From assembly GCA_044225565.1 (NCBI GenBank), contig JBGAIL010000037.1, forward strand, positions 1-31,426: DNA of 31,426 nt, written 5' to 3'. The position numbers and the translations under genes were made by a program. This document shows positions 8,145 through 15,681 of the stretch, in pieces. Under the pieces are notes generated by a model. It was not told where the DNA came from and ran no database searches. It was given only the letters and a program-made list of their open reading frames with translations. Origin of the DNA: CAVXAE01 sp044225565. GTDB lineage: Bacteria > Pseudomonadota > Gammaproteobacteria > Steroidobacterales > Steroidobacteraceae. The first letter of the stretch is position 1. The number at the start of each line of letters is the position of its first letter.

Positions 8145-9042
8145 GCTTTCTTGCGCGCCCGAGGGTGAGTGGCGTCATAGATGCGGGCCAGGTGCTGGAA
8201 ATCAAGGTGGGTGTAGATCTGGGTGGTGGAGATGTCCGCGTGACCCAGCAGCTCCTGGACGCCGCGAAGTTCTCCACTGGATTCAGGGAGATGGGAAGCG
8301 AAGGAATGGCGGAAGAGGTGGGGGTGGACGTGCTGGCCCAGGCCCTGGCGGCTGGCCCAGTAGGCGACCCGCGCCTGGACGGCGCGGGGGCTCAGGCGGC
8401 GGCCGTTGCGGCCCACGAAGAATGCGGCTTCATCGGCGCGGGCGAGTTCCCGCGCTCCTTGAGCCATCCGCGCAGAGCCTCCAGCGCTTTTCTGCCCACG
8501 GGCACGATGCGGCTCTTGCTGCCCTTGCCGAGCACGCGGACGGTGCGGTCCGCGAAGTCCACGCCCGGAAGGTCGAGGCCGATCAGCTCGGCGAGGCGCA
8601 GACCGGAGGAGTAGAGCAGCTCCATCATCGCGCGATCCCGAGTGACCAGCGCGTCGCCGGCGGGAATCTCCAGCAGTCGCGCCATCTGGTCAGCGTCCAG
8701 AGTCTGCGGCAGGCGCTTCGCGACCTTTGGGGCGCTCGCGCCGACGGCGGGGTTCGCCTTGAGGGTTCGCTCGCGCACCAGGAAGTTGAAGAAGCTGCGC
8801 ACCGCGGACAGCCGTCGCTGGATGCTGCGTGGCGCGAGCCCACCGGCGTGCGATTTCGCTGCGAACACCCGCAGGTGCTGGCTATCCACGGCGCGCCAGT
8901 CTTCGAGCCCCTGCGCGTCGCAGTATTTCACCAGTGCGGTGAGATCCAGCGCGTAGTTGGTGTCGGCGTGCTTCGACAGCCGCCGTTCGGTGGCGAGATG
9001 GCGCCGGAATGCCGCGACGCTATCGAGCGCGTCAGGGGTCAT
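8141..9042 (-). pseudogene. xerC: Tyrosine recombinase XerC, single-base frameshift
   Basis: XerC acts with XerD at dif sites to resolve chromosome dimers. The N-terminal SAM-like DNA-binding domain (AFRRHLATERRLSKHADTNY) and the first part of the catalytic domain with Arg in SSGLRLAEL and Lys in GKGSKSRIVP lie in one frame. After GWLKER the frame is lost near 8450-8456, and the rest, including HPHLFRHSFASHL, LLGHADISTTQIYTHLD and the nucleophilic Tyr, continues in the next frame. The 902-base span is one short of 301 codons, so one missing base explains everything; restored length would be 300 residues, normal for XerC. ATG 9042 is chosen because it begins at the usual N-terminus; a TTG at 9063 lies inside the REP-like repeat. 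No Shine-Dalgarno precedes the ATG. The dapF-DUF484-xerC order is typical of gammaproteobacteria. Confidence 0.9.
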
Positions 9043-9044
9043 GA

Positions 9045-9092
9045 ATGGGGTCAGGTCTTGCAATCATGCATCATTGCAAGATCTGACCCCAT
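9045..9092. repeat. REP-like inverted repeat (20-bp arms)
   Basis: Left arm 9045-9064 and right arm 9073-9092 are complementary over 20 bases with one mismatch, separated by an 8-base loop. The core ggggtcag...ctgacccc resembles dispersed REP/RAYT-type palindromes known from many proteobacterial genomes. It occupies almost the whole 56-base gap between the DUF484 stop and the xerC start, so the transcript would fold into a strong hairpin immediately before the xerC ATG. No REP-associated tyrosine transposase gene is present in the window. Confidence 0.75.
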
Positions 9093-9098
9093 CTCCGT

Positions 9099-9794
9099 CT
9101 ACGGCGTGGTGAGGGCGTCGGAGATGAGCTCCGCCAGGCGCCCGAGGAACTCCGTGCTCATGCCGGGATGAAAGCGGTCGCGGTCGCTGCTGCCGAGGGC
9201 GAGCAGGCCGAGCGAGCCCTTCTCGCCCAGCGGGACGAGCGCAACCGAGCCGATGTCGTTCGCTTCCGCGCCGAAGAGCAGATCGCGCTGCGAATCGCGT
9301 ACCTGACCGCAGCGCGGTTTGCCGCTGGCGAACAGCGTCTCGAAGGACTTCAGACGCGGATCGTCCTGCGGGAACGCCGGGAACCGCTCGTTGGCATGCG
9401 TGGTTTCTGGTGCCGATGAGCAGCAGCGCGCGTTGAAGGTCGAATCATCCTGCCGTAGCCCCGCCTCGATGTTCTGCAGTGCGCGATCCCGCGAGCCGGC
9501 GCGCAGCAGCCGGCGGGTGAAGCGATGCATGCGGTCCGCGATGGCGTCGTTGGAGCGCGCTACCTGCACGAAGTCCGCAAGCTTCTGCTCGAGGGACGCG
9601 TGCTTCTCGCGCAGCACTTCCACCTGGCGCTCGACGAGGGAGATGGTGGACCCGCTGCGCGCGTGCGGCAGGCGCAGCCGAGACAGCAGTGGCTGGTGAC
9701 GCTCGAAGAAATCCGGGTTGTGCTGCAGGTAGCGGGCGACCGATTCTTCTTCCGTCTCCGCAGCCGCCAGACCGCGCGCTTCTCTCGTGCTCAT
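9099..9794 (-). CDS. DUF484 family protein, with a compensated frameshift
   Basis: DUF484 proteins have a GAF-like fold and lie between dapF and xerC in many gammaproteobacteria; their role is not known. Typical features are the N-terminal VARYLQHNPDFFERHQPLL, a coiled-coil stretch (VEVLREKHASLEQKLADFVQ) and a C-terminal GAF-like half with DIGSVALVPLGEKGSLGLLA. ATG 9794 is preferred over a TTG at 9803, with GGGGAG about ten bases upstream. Around 9408-9444 the frame is wrong for about a dozen residues (STFNARCCSSAP). The adjacent frame gives FDLQRALLLIGT, a far better beta strand leading into the conserved ETTHANERFP. One base appears missing near 9444 and one extra near 9408. Family call is firm; function is unassigned. 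Confidence 0.85.
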   Translation of the reverse strand: MSTREARGLAAAETEEESVARYLQHNPDFFERHQPLLSRLRLPHARSGSTISLVERQVEVLREKHASLEQKLADFVQVARSNDAIADRMHRFTRRLLRAGSRDRALQNIEAGLRQDDSTFNARCCSSAPETTHANERFPAFPQDDPRLKSFETLFASGKPRCGQVRDSQRDLLFGAEANDIGSVALVPLGEKGSLGLLALGSSDRDRFHPGMSTEFLGRLAELISDALTTP

Positions 9795-9810
9795 CTTGAT
9801 CAAGCTCCCC

Positions 9811-10650
9811 TCAGGTATCCGGCAATGTCACTCGCCCTTCGAAGGCTACTTCCGCAGGACCCGTCATCCAGATGTGCTCGCCGGGACCCGGCCAGTTTAC
9901 GCTCAACTCGCCGCCGCGCACGCGCACTTTGACCTCCGCGTCGAGCCGCCCGTGTCGTCGCCCCACGGCGACAGCGGCGCAGGCGCCCGTGCCGCACGCC
10001 AGCGTTTCCCCCGTGCCGCGCTCGAAGACGCGCAGCCGGATGTTGTGTCGATCCACCACTTCCATGAAGCCGACGTTCACGCGCTTCGGGAAACGGCGAT
10101 GGGATTCGATGGCAGGGCCGAGGCGGTCCACAGGCGCGGATTCCACCGAGGGTACCGTGAGCACTGCATGCGGGTTGCCCATGGAGACGGCTCCGATGTC
10201 CACCTCGCTGCCTGCCACCTCGAGCGGGTAGACGTGTGCCTCGCTGGAGGCGTCGAACGGCAGCGCTCGCGGGTCGAAATTCGGTACGCCCATGTCCACT
10301 GACACTAGATTCGGGGCCAGGATGCGTGCCCGGATCAGACCCGCGGGGCTGTCCATGATGATGGCGCCGGCCTGCGCCCGCCCGCGGTGATACAGGAGCG
10401 CGGCGATGCAGCGCGCGCCGTTGCCGCACTGCTCTACCTCGTGGCCATCCGCGTTGAAAATGCGATAGAACACCGCGGTGTCGGCGCGCCGTGGCGCCTC
10501 GAGCACCAGGGCCTGGTCGAAACCGATGCCGGTATGCCGGTGCGACAGCTGCCGCCACTGCTCCGGCGAGGGCAACCAGCCCCCCGCGGGCGCATCGAAG
10601 ACGACGAAATCGTTGCCGAGACCGTGCATCTTCGTGAAGTCGATGCGCAT
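9811..10650 (-). CDS. dapF: Diaminopimelate epimerase
   Basis: DapF converts LL- to meso-diaminopimelate in the lysine and peptidoglycan pathway in the cytoplasm. The 279-residue product begins MRIDFTKMHGLGNDFVV, the hallmark N-terminus. It carries the two catalytic cysteines in VEQCGNGARC (Cys75) and TLACGTGACA (Cys219), close to Cys73 and Cys217 of E. coli. Substrate-binding GNPHAV and the AFE-like C-terminus are present. It is full length and undisturbed, in contrast to the genes downstream. It is probably the first gene of the minus-strand operon into DUF484, which starts 16 bases after its stop. It is divergent from the iron-sulfur reductase gene with only about 50 bases between starts. 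Confidence 0.96.
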   Translation of the reverse strand: MRIDFTKMHGLGNDFVVFDAPAGGWLPSPEQWRQLSHRHTGIGFDQALVLEAPRRADTAVFYRIFNADGHEVEQCGNGARCIAALLYHRGRAQAGAIIMDSPAGLIRARILAPNLVSVDMGVPNFDPRALPFDASSEAHVYPLEVAGSEVDIGAVSMGNPHAVLTVPSVESAPVDRLGPAIESHRRFPKRVNVGFMEVVDRHNIRLRVFERGTGETLACGTGACAAVAVGRRHGRLDAEVKVRVRGGELSVNWPGPGEHIWMTGPAEVAFEGRVTLPDT

Positions 10651-10702
10651 GGCGCGAAAGAATACCCGAAGCGCGAGTTCATGAATAATGGAGCTCATGC
10701 CC

Positions 10703-11731
10703 ATGCGCGAGCACACCATCCTCGTGCGGCCACACGGCCGCAGCATGCCGGCCGCGGCGAACCGGTCTGTGCTGGAAGCGGCGCTCGATGCCGGCCTGAA
10801 CCTGCCGCACAGCTGCAAGTCCGGCCATTGCGGGTCCTGTCGCGCGCGGCTGCTCTCGGGAGAGGTCCACTATCCGAACGGCCGGCCACTCGGTCTCATG
10901 GAAGAGGAAGCGCGCGCGGGGAACATCCTCATGTGCCAGGCGCTACCGCGCTCCGATCTCGTGTTGGAGGCACGTCTCGTCGCCAGCGTGGACGACGTGG
11001 AGATCAAGACGCTGCCCTGCCGCATCGCACGGCTGGAACGGCTGGCTCCGGACGTCATGCAGGTATTCCTCCAGCTTCCATCGGTAGAGCCCCTGCGCTT
11101 CCAGCCTGGCCAGTACCTCGACGTGTTGCTCGAGGACGGGCGGCGCCGCAGCTTCTCCATCGCGAGTCCGCCTCACGATGCCGAGCCGCTCGAGCTGCAC
11201 GTTCGGCGCGTGAGCGGCGGCGGCTTCAGCGACATGCTGTTCACCCGGCTCGGGGTGGGCTCGCTGCTGCGCATCGAGGGTCCTGTGGGGCAGTTCGTAT
11301 ACCGGGAGAGCGATCGCCCCCTACTGCTCATTGCGGGCGGCACCGGCTTCGCCCCCCTGAAGTCGATGTTGCGCCACGTCTTCGAGCGCGACGCGCAGCG
11401 GGAGATCCATCTCTACTGGGGGGCACGCCGCCCGGTAGACCTCTATGAAGAGGAGCTGGTGCTGGAATGGGTGCGCAGCCACCCCCGGTTGCGGTTCACC
11501 GCGGTGCTGTCCGCGGCGGAATCCGCCGGGGCCCCGCACCGGCGCCTCGGATGGGTTCACGAGGCCGTGCTGGCCGACCATCCCGAGCTGTCGGCCTTCG
11601 ATGTCTACGTGGCCGGCCCACCGGCACTGGTGGAAGCCGTTCGGGCGAGCTATCCGCCGCGGGGAGCCGCCCGCCTGTACTTCGATTCCTTCGACTATGC
11701 CCCGCCGGCCACGTTGACTTCCCCGGCCTAG
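10703..11731 (+). CDS. 2Fe-2S ferredoxin-type NAD(P)H:flavin oxidoreductase (annotated in homologues as CDP-6-deoxy-delta-3,4-glucoseen reductase-like)
   Basis: The architecture is an N-terminal plant-type 2Fe-2S ferredoxin domain, an FAD-binding domain and an NAD(P)-binding domain. The cluster ligands are Cys38, Cys43, Cys46 and Cys78, with the usual CX4CX2C spacing. RRRSFSIASPP binds flavin and LLIAGGTGFAP starts the nucleotide-binding domain. It would pass electrons from NAD(P)H through FAD to the iron-sulfur centre and on to a partner oxygenase or dehydratase that is not in the window. The name CDP-glucoseen reductase is inherited in databases and says little about the actual partner. ATG 10703 is chosen because GGAG at 10690-10693 is well placed and it matches the family start; ATG 10688 and 10697 are in-frame alternatives. 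Fold assignment is strong; physiological role is open. Confidence 0.88.
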   Translation: MREHTILVRPHGRSMPAAANRSVLEAALDAGLNLPHSCKSGHCGSCRARLLSGEVHYPNGRPLGLMEEEARAGNILMCQALPRSDLVLEARLVASVDDVEIKTLPCRIARLERLAPDVMQVFLQLPSVEPLRFQPGQYLDVLLEDGRRRSFSIASPPHDAEPLELHVRRVSGGGFSDMLFTRLGVGSLLRIEGPVGQFVYRESDRPLLLIAGGTGFAPLKSMLRHVFERDAQREIHLYWGARRPVDLYEEELVLEWVRSHPRLRFTAVLSAAESAGAPHRRLGWVHEAVLADHPELSAFDVYVAGPPALVEAVRASYPPRGAARLYFDSFDYAPPATLTSPA

Positions 11732-11790
11732 CCCGCCATCCTGACTCCCGTCATGACCCGCTTCCTCCGCTCCATCGCGCTGATTACACG

Positions 11791-11813
11791 CCCGGCTTTC
11801 GCGGAAAGCCGGG
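11791..11813. terminator. Perfect 10-bp hairpin, possible terminator or attenuator
   Basis: The arms cccggctttc (11791-11800) and gaaagccggg (11804-11813) are perfectly complementary around a 3-base loop. The hairpin lies between the reductase stop and the ACT-like gene. No clear T-run follows, so a factor-independent terminator is possible but not proven. Confidence 0.45.
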
Positions 11814-11858
11814 TGGGTTCGTACGCAGCGCGCAATGGCATCACGAAGGATATGGTTC

Positions 11859-12110
11859 ATGGTCGATCAGGTCTCACTTCTGCGCCTCAAGGTCCTCGCC
11901 GAGGCTGATTCCGGTGCGCTGATGCGCACCCTCGAGCGTTTCCAGAATCTCGGCGTGGTCCCACGCCGCGTCATCACCGAGTTCACCACGGCGGACACCA
12001 TGAGCATCCAGGTGGACGTTTGCGGCCTGGATGAATCGCGGCTTTCGATGATCGCCAACAAGCTCGGGCAGGTGCCCTGCGTGCTCAGGGCGTACTGGCA
12101 CTACGCCTGA
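11859..12110 (+). CDS. Small ACT-like domain protein
   Basis: A stand-alone protein of 83 residues whose pattern (LLRLKVLAEADSGALMRTLE, then a strand, IQVDVCGLDESRLSMIANKL and a final strand) fits a beta-alpha-beta-beta-alpha-beta ACT domain. Such domains bind small ligands, often amino acids, and occur alone in proteins such as the IlvM-type acetolactate synthase subunits. No enzyme partner lies next to it. ATG 11859 is chosen because GAAGGA precedes it by eight bases; an upstream in-frame ATG at 11835 has no such site. Its last 26 bases overlap the 3' end of the convergent comM/yifB gene. The fold is a judgement from pattern, and no ligand can be named. Confidence 0.6.
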   Translation: MVDQVSLLRLKVLAEADSGALMRTLERFQNLGVVPRRVITEFTTADTMSIQVDVCGLDESRLSMIANKLGQVPCVLRAYWHYA

Positions 12111-13638
12111 GCTGCAAGGCTTCGCCGATGTGCGGGACGCCGATGGTCTCCGCACCTTCGAGGTCTGCGATGGTGCGCGCCACGCGCAGCGAACGGTGGT
12201 AGCTGCGCAGCGAGAGTCTCAGCTTCGCCATGCTCTGCCAGAGCAGATGCCGGGCTTGAGGACTCATGCGGCAATGCTCGGTGATCTCGCGCACCGAAAG
12301 ATGCGCGTTCAGCTTGCCGCTGCGCACGAGCTGGCGCTGGCGAGCTTCGAGCACGCGCGCGGCCACCGTGGCGCTGGTTTCTCCGCAAGCTCCTTCGGGC
12401 TCGAGCGCGGACTGCGGCACCGCGGGGACATCGATGCACATATCTATGCGATCCAGCATCGGCCCTGAGATGCGCCCGCGATAGCGGGCGATGCGCGGTG
12501 GCGCGCAATTGCAGTCTCCCGAAGGATCGCCGAGGTACCCGCAGGGGCAGGGATTCATGGCAGCCAGCAGCTGGAACACCGCTGGATATTCCGCGCGCCC
12601 GCCGACACGGGAGATGTTGACGAAGCCGCATTCCAGCGGCTCCCGCAAGGCTTCGAGCGCCCGCCGGTCGAACTCCGGCAGCTCGTCGAGGAACAGCACG
12701 CCGCGGTGCGCGAGACTCACCTCGCCCGGTCCGGCATGGCTGCCACCTCCCACGATGGAGTGGAACGATGCAGTGTGATGCGGCGAACGAAATGGCCGCC
12801 GGCCGAAATGCTTTGCGTCGAAGCCGTTCGCGCTCACGGAAGCGATGGTCGCCACCTCCAGCGCTTCGCGCTCGCTGAGCGGGGGCAGCAGTCCCGGCAG
12901 CCGTTGCGCGAGCATGCTCTTGCCCGAGCCTGGCGGGCCCGACATGAGCAGGCTGTGCGAGCCGCTCGCCGCAATGATGAGCGCGCGTTTCGCATGCTGC
13001 TGGCCGTGGACGTCGCTCAGGTCCAGGCCGTTGCTGGTGCGGGATGCGCCGTCGTTCGCGGCGGACCCGCTGGCGACGGGCAGGGGATTGGCCGCGAGCC
13101 GGGCATTTCCGGAAAGATGCCCGCAGACGTCGAGCAGATGGGCAGCACCCCGCACGCCGGTTCGCGAGACCACGCGCACCTCTTCCACGTTGCCGCGAGG
13201 CACGATGAGCTCGTGCCCGGCGTCCCGTGCATGCACTGCCGCCAGCAGCAAGCCACGCACGCATTTCAACTCACCGCTGAGCGCCAGCTCGCCGTAGATC
13301 TCCAGGTGGTCCCAGGCGCCGGTGCCCTCGGCCACCGGCGGCTGCAGTTGACCGGACGCGCTGAGGATGCCGAGCGCGATGGGCAGGTCGAACCTGCCGC
13401 CTTCCTTCGGCACGTCCGCCGGTGCGAGATTCACGGTGATGCGACCGGCCGGCAGCTCGAAGCCGCAGCTGGCGAGCGCAGCGCGGACCCGCTCGCGGCT
13501 CTCTTTCACGGCCGTGGCGGCCATGCCGACGATGGAAAAGTTCGGCAGCCCGCTGGCCAGGTGCACTTCCACGTGGACCAGGGGAGCCTCGAGCCCCATC
13601 TGGGCCCGGCACGCGAAGCGGGAGGGTCGCGCGGTCAT
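12085..13638 (-). CDS. comM: YifB/ComM family Mg-chelatase-like AAA+ ATPase
   Basis: A 517-residue protein. The N-terminal domain has the family start (VEVHLASGLPNFSIVGMAATA VKESRERV split by a short linker), followed by an AAA+ module with Walker A GPPGSGKS near residue 232 and Walker B VLFLDELPEF. The C-terminal Mg-chelatase subdomain contains a cysteine cluster MNPCPCGYLGDPSGDCNC. In Vibrio, ComM is a hexameric helicase promoting branch migration during natural transformation; E. coli YifB is its homologue. Downstream of ubiK with a gap of 33 bases, it is probably the second gene of that minus-strand operon, an arrangement seen in other gammaproteobacteria. Reading frame and length are normal. 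Identification is firm; competence in this organism is not implied. Confidence 0.93.
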   Translation of the reverse strand: MTARPSRFACRAQMGLEAPLVHVEVHLASGLPNFSIVGMAATAVKESRERVRAALASCGFELPAGRITVNLAPADVPKEGGRFDLPIALGILSASGQLQPPVAEGTGAWDHLEIYGELALSGELKCVRGLLLAAVHARDAGHELIVPRGNVEEVRVVSRTGVRGAAHLLDVCGHLSGNARLAANPLPVASGSAANDGASRTSNGLDLSDVHGQQHAKRALIIAASGSHSLLMSGPPGSGKSMLAQRLPGLLPPLSEREALEVATIASVSANGFDAKHFGRRPFRSPHHTASFHSIVGGGSHAGPGEVSLAHRGVLFLDELPEFDRRALEALREPLECGFVNISRVGGRAEYPAVFQLLAAMNPCPCGYLGDPSGDCNCAPPRIARYRGRISGPMLDRIDMCIDVPAVPQSALEPEGACGETSATVAARVLEARQRQLVRSGKLNAHLSVREITEHCRMSPQARHLLWQSMAKLRLSLRSYHRSLRVARTIADLEGAETIGVPHIGEALQLRRSASTP

Positions 13639-13671
13639 CCTTGACCTGCCGGTTCGGAGAGGGCGCCGGGC

Positions 13672-13926
13672 TCAGGCCGGAGGCTTGCCGGAGGCGGCCT
13701 CGAGCGCCTTCACCCGCTGCTCCAGCGCCTCGAGCCGGGCGCGCGCCCGTTCCAGCACCTTGAGCTGCGCGTCGAACTCGTCCCGGGTGACGAGGTCCAG
13801 CCGGGCGAGACCGGAGCGCAGCACGGCCCGGAAGTTGCCTTCCAGGTCCTGCTGGACGCCGCGCAGCGCGGGCGGAACGCTCTCGAGGAGGCGGCGGGCG
13901 AGGTCGTCGATGCGGAAGTCGGTCAT
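13672..13926 (-). CDS. ubiK: Ubiquinone biosynthesis accessory factor UbiK (BMFP family)
   Basis: An 84-residue protein with an amphipathic N-terminal part (DDLARRLLESVPPALRGVQQ DLEGNFR, split here) and a C-terminal coiled coil (TRDEFDAQLKVLERARARLE). This is the standard BMFP/YqiC layout. UbiK forms a complex with UbiJ and supports aerobic ubiquinone synthesis at the membrane. The ATG gives the usual family length. It is placed directly upstream of comM/yifB on the same strand. A very long open frame continues upstream antisense to the kinase gene, but it is not part of this protein. The call is strong from sequence pattern and length. Confidence 0.88.
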   Translation of the reverse strand: MTDFRIDDLARRLLESVPPALRGVQQDLEGNFRAVLRSGLARLDLVTRDEFDAQLKVLERARARLEALEQRVKALEAASGKPPA

Positions 13927-14097
13927 GCGGGCAAGGATACCGCCTGGCTCCCGGGGCGTCTGCCCGCAAATCTGTCGCGAAAAGCCCGATTTGCAGTCCG
14001 CCACGCGCGCTTCGCGGCGCCGGCATTTCCTTCCAGTGTGACCCGGTTCAAACTGTGCCCTCCCTGAGGTCCGCGATACTGGGTGGGGAGGTCTTCC

Positions 14098-14559
14098 ATG
14101 ATGCGAACGCTCGTCTTCCTCGCCGCGCTGGCCGGCGTGCAGGCCGTTGCCCAGGCCGACGTCTATCGCTGGGTGGACGCCCAGGGGCGTGTGCAGTACA
14201 GCGACCGCTGGGTGCCCGGCTCCGAGCTCGTGAAAGTGGACAAGAGCCGGCCGAACGCCGAAGCGGCGGGTGCCCGCCAGAGCGCGGAGCAGAGCAAGCT
14301 CGCCGCCTCCAACAACCGCATCGCCGAGCAGCAGGCGGCCGCCGCCAACGTGGCGGCCGTGAAGCAGGACGTCACCAAGATCCGCGACGAGCAGTGCGCC
14401 AAGGCGAAGGAGCGCTACGAGAAGGCGATCCAGGCGCGGCGCATCTTCAATGGCGAGAAGGATGGGGCCAAGCAGTACCTGTCCGAGGCGGACGCCGACG
14501 CCTACCGGGCGCGGACCCGCTCCGACATGCAGCTCGCCTGCGGCAACGGGGCGAAGTAG
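14098..14559 (+). CDS. DUF4124 domain secreted protein
   Basis: A 153-residue protein with a clear signal peptide (MMRTLVFLAALAGVQAVAQA, cleavage after QADA-like residues near position 20). Directly after it is the DUF4124 signature DVYRWVDAQGRVQYSDRW, a short SH3-like or sheet motif common in gammaproteobacterial envelope proteins. The rest is an Ala/Gln/Lys-rich helical segment, probably coiled coil, with two cysteines (EQCAKAKERY and QLACGNG) that could form a disulfide. GGGGAGG lies six bases upstream of ATG 14098; a second ATG follows directly. It is divergent from ubiK, with 171 bases between the starts. Its periplasmic role is unknown. Confidence 0.85.
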   Translation: MMRTLVFLAALAGVQAVAQADVYRWVDAQGRVQYSDRWVPGSELVKVDKSRPNAEAAGARQSAEQSKLAASNNRIAEQQAAAANVAAVKQDVTKIRDEQCAKAKERYEKAIQARRIFNGEKDGAKQYLSEADADAYRARTRSDMQLACGNGAK

Positions 14560-14598
14560 CGCTCCGGCTGCTAAAGTGGCGCCCCGCGGCCGCCACTC

Positions 14599-15681
14599 AT
14601 GAAATCCGACTCGCCAGCCGAGGGGCACGCGCCCTTCCACCTGCCCGATTTCTGCACCTCGCGGGTCACCTTCGCGATCGTGCTGATCGTCGAGCTCACC
14701 GCGCTGGTGGTCACGCTCGCGCGCAGCGAGCCCGGCCTCGATTTCTGGACCGACCTCGCGCGCACCTCCGTTTTCCTGCTGTGGATCGGACTCACCTGCG
14801 CCGGCCTCCTCTGCTGGATGCGCACCAAGCTCGCCGGCCAGAGCGCGGAGCGCGTCTCCATCGTGGTGCTGGCGGCGATCACTTCGCTGATCGCCGTCGT
14901 CTCGATCCTCGCGTTCCTGCTCGGCCGTTCGGACGTCGTCTACAACGCCGGGGTCGAGCCGCTCTTCCCGCAAGCATTCTGGCCGTTCGCGCTGCGCAAC
15001 GTGGTGATCGGCTTCGTCGTCACCGGACTTGCGCTCCGGTACTTCTACGTGCTCGACCAATGGCGCTGCAACGTGGAGATGCAGGCACGCGCGCGGGTGC
15101 ATGCGCTGCAGGCGAGGATCAGGCCGCATTTCCTGTTCAACAGCATGAACACCATCGCATCGCTCACCCGCACGGATCCCCGGCGTGCAGAGTCCGCCGT
15201 GCAGGACCTTTCCGATCTGTTCCGCGCCAACCTCAGCGAGCAGCGCAACACCATCACCCTCGCCGAGGAAATCGAGGTTGCGCGCACCTATCAGCGCATG
15301 GAGCAGTTGCGGCTGGGTGAGCGCCTCCACGTGGAATGGCGGATCGATGCGCTGCCGGCGGCTGCGCTGGTACCGGGGCTGCTGTTGCAGCCTCTGCTCG
15401 AGAACGCCATCTATCACGGCATCGAGCCGCAGCCGCAGGGCGGCACCGTGCACGTCACGGGCGAGATCGCTGGCGGACTCATCACCATCGTGGTTCGCAA
15501 CCGCGTCGCGGAGAACGGCAGCGATCGCGAAGGCCACCACCTCGCGCTCGCCAACATTCGCGAGAGGCTCTCGCTCATGTACGGCGAGCGCGCTCTCGTG
15601 AAGGCCGGGCGATTCGAGGACGAATACATCGTCACTCTGCGCTTCCCGCATGTCGAAAGCCGCGAGAAACTCACGGTATGA
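14599..15681 (+). CDS. LytS/AlgZ-type sensor histidine kinase
   Basis: A 360-residue membrane kinase of the His_kinase family (AlgZ/FimS, LytS). The N-terminal 150 residues hold four hydrophobic segments with no large sensory domain. The phosphoacceptor motif RPHFLFNSMNTIASL places His177, and the ATP-binding part has PGLLLQPLLENAIYHGIEP as N-box and a LANIRERLSLMYG region. It overlaps the response regulator gene by four bases (ATGA), so the two are co-translated and surely form a pair. The stimulus is not deducible. By analogy with AlgZ/AlgR of Pseudomonas it could govern envelope or surface functions; that is inference. Confidence 0.9.
   Translation: MKSDSPAEGHAPFHLPDFCTSRVTFAIVLIVELTALVVTLARSEPGLDFWTDLARTSVFLLWIGLTCAGLLCWMRTKLAGQSAERVSIVVLAAITSLIAVVSILAFLLGRSDVVYNAGVEPLFPQAFWPFALRNVVIGFVVTGLALRYFYVLDQWRCNVEMQARARVHALQARIRPHFLFNSMNTIASLTRTDPRRAESAVQDLSDLFRANLSEQRNTITLAEEIEVARTYQRMEQLRLGERLHVEWRIDALPAAALVPGLLLQPLLENAIYHGIEPQPQGGTVHVTGEIAGGLITIVVRNRVAENGSDREGHHLALANIRERLSLMYGERALVKAGRFEDEYIVTLRFPHVESREKLTV

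Noticed and set aside
7584..9042. Programmed ribosomal frameshifting as the reason for split xerC and hslV
   Set aside because: No slippery heptamer or fitting downstream structure was seen at the shift points, these families are not known for it, and neighbouring genes show the same kind of indels.
13927..15651. A very long minus-strand open frame upstream of ubiK, antisense to the DUF4124 and kinase genes
   Set aside because: Its product is His/Arg/Ala-rich low-complexity text typical of the reverse of GC-rich genes, whereas the plus strand encodes clear family proteins. Only the final 84 codons (ubiK) are real.
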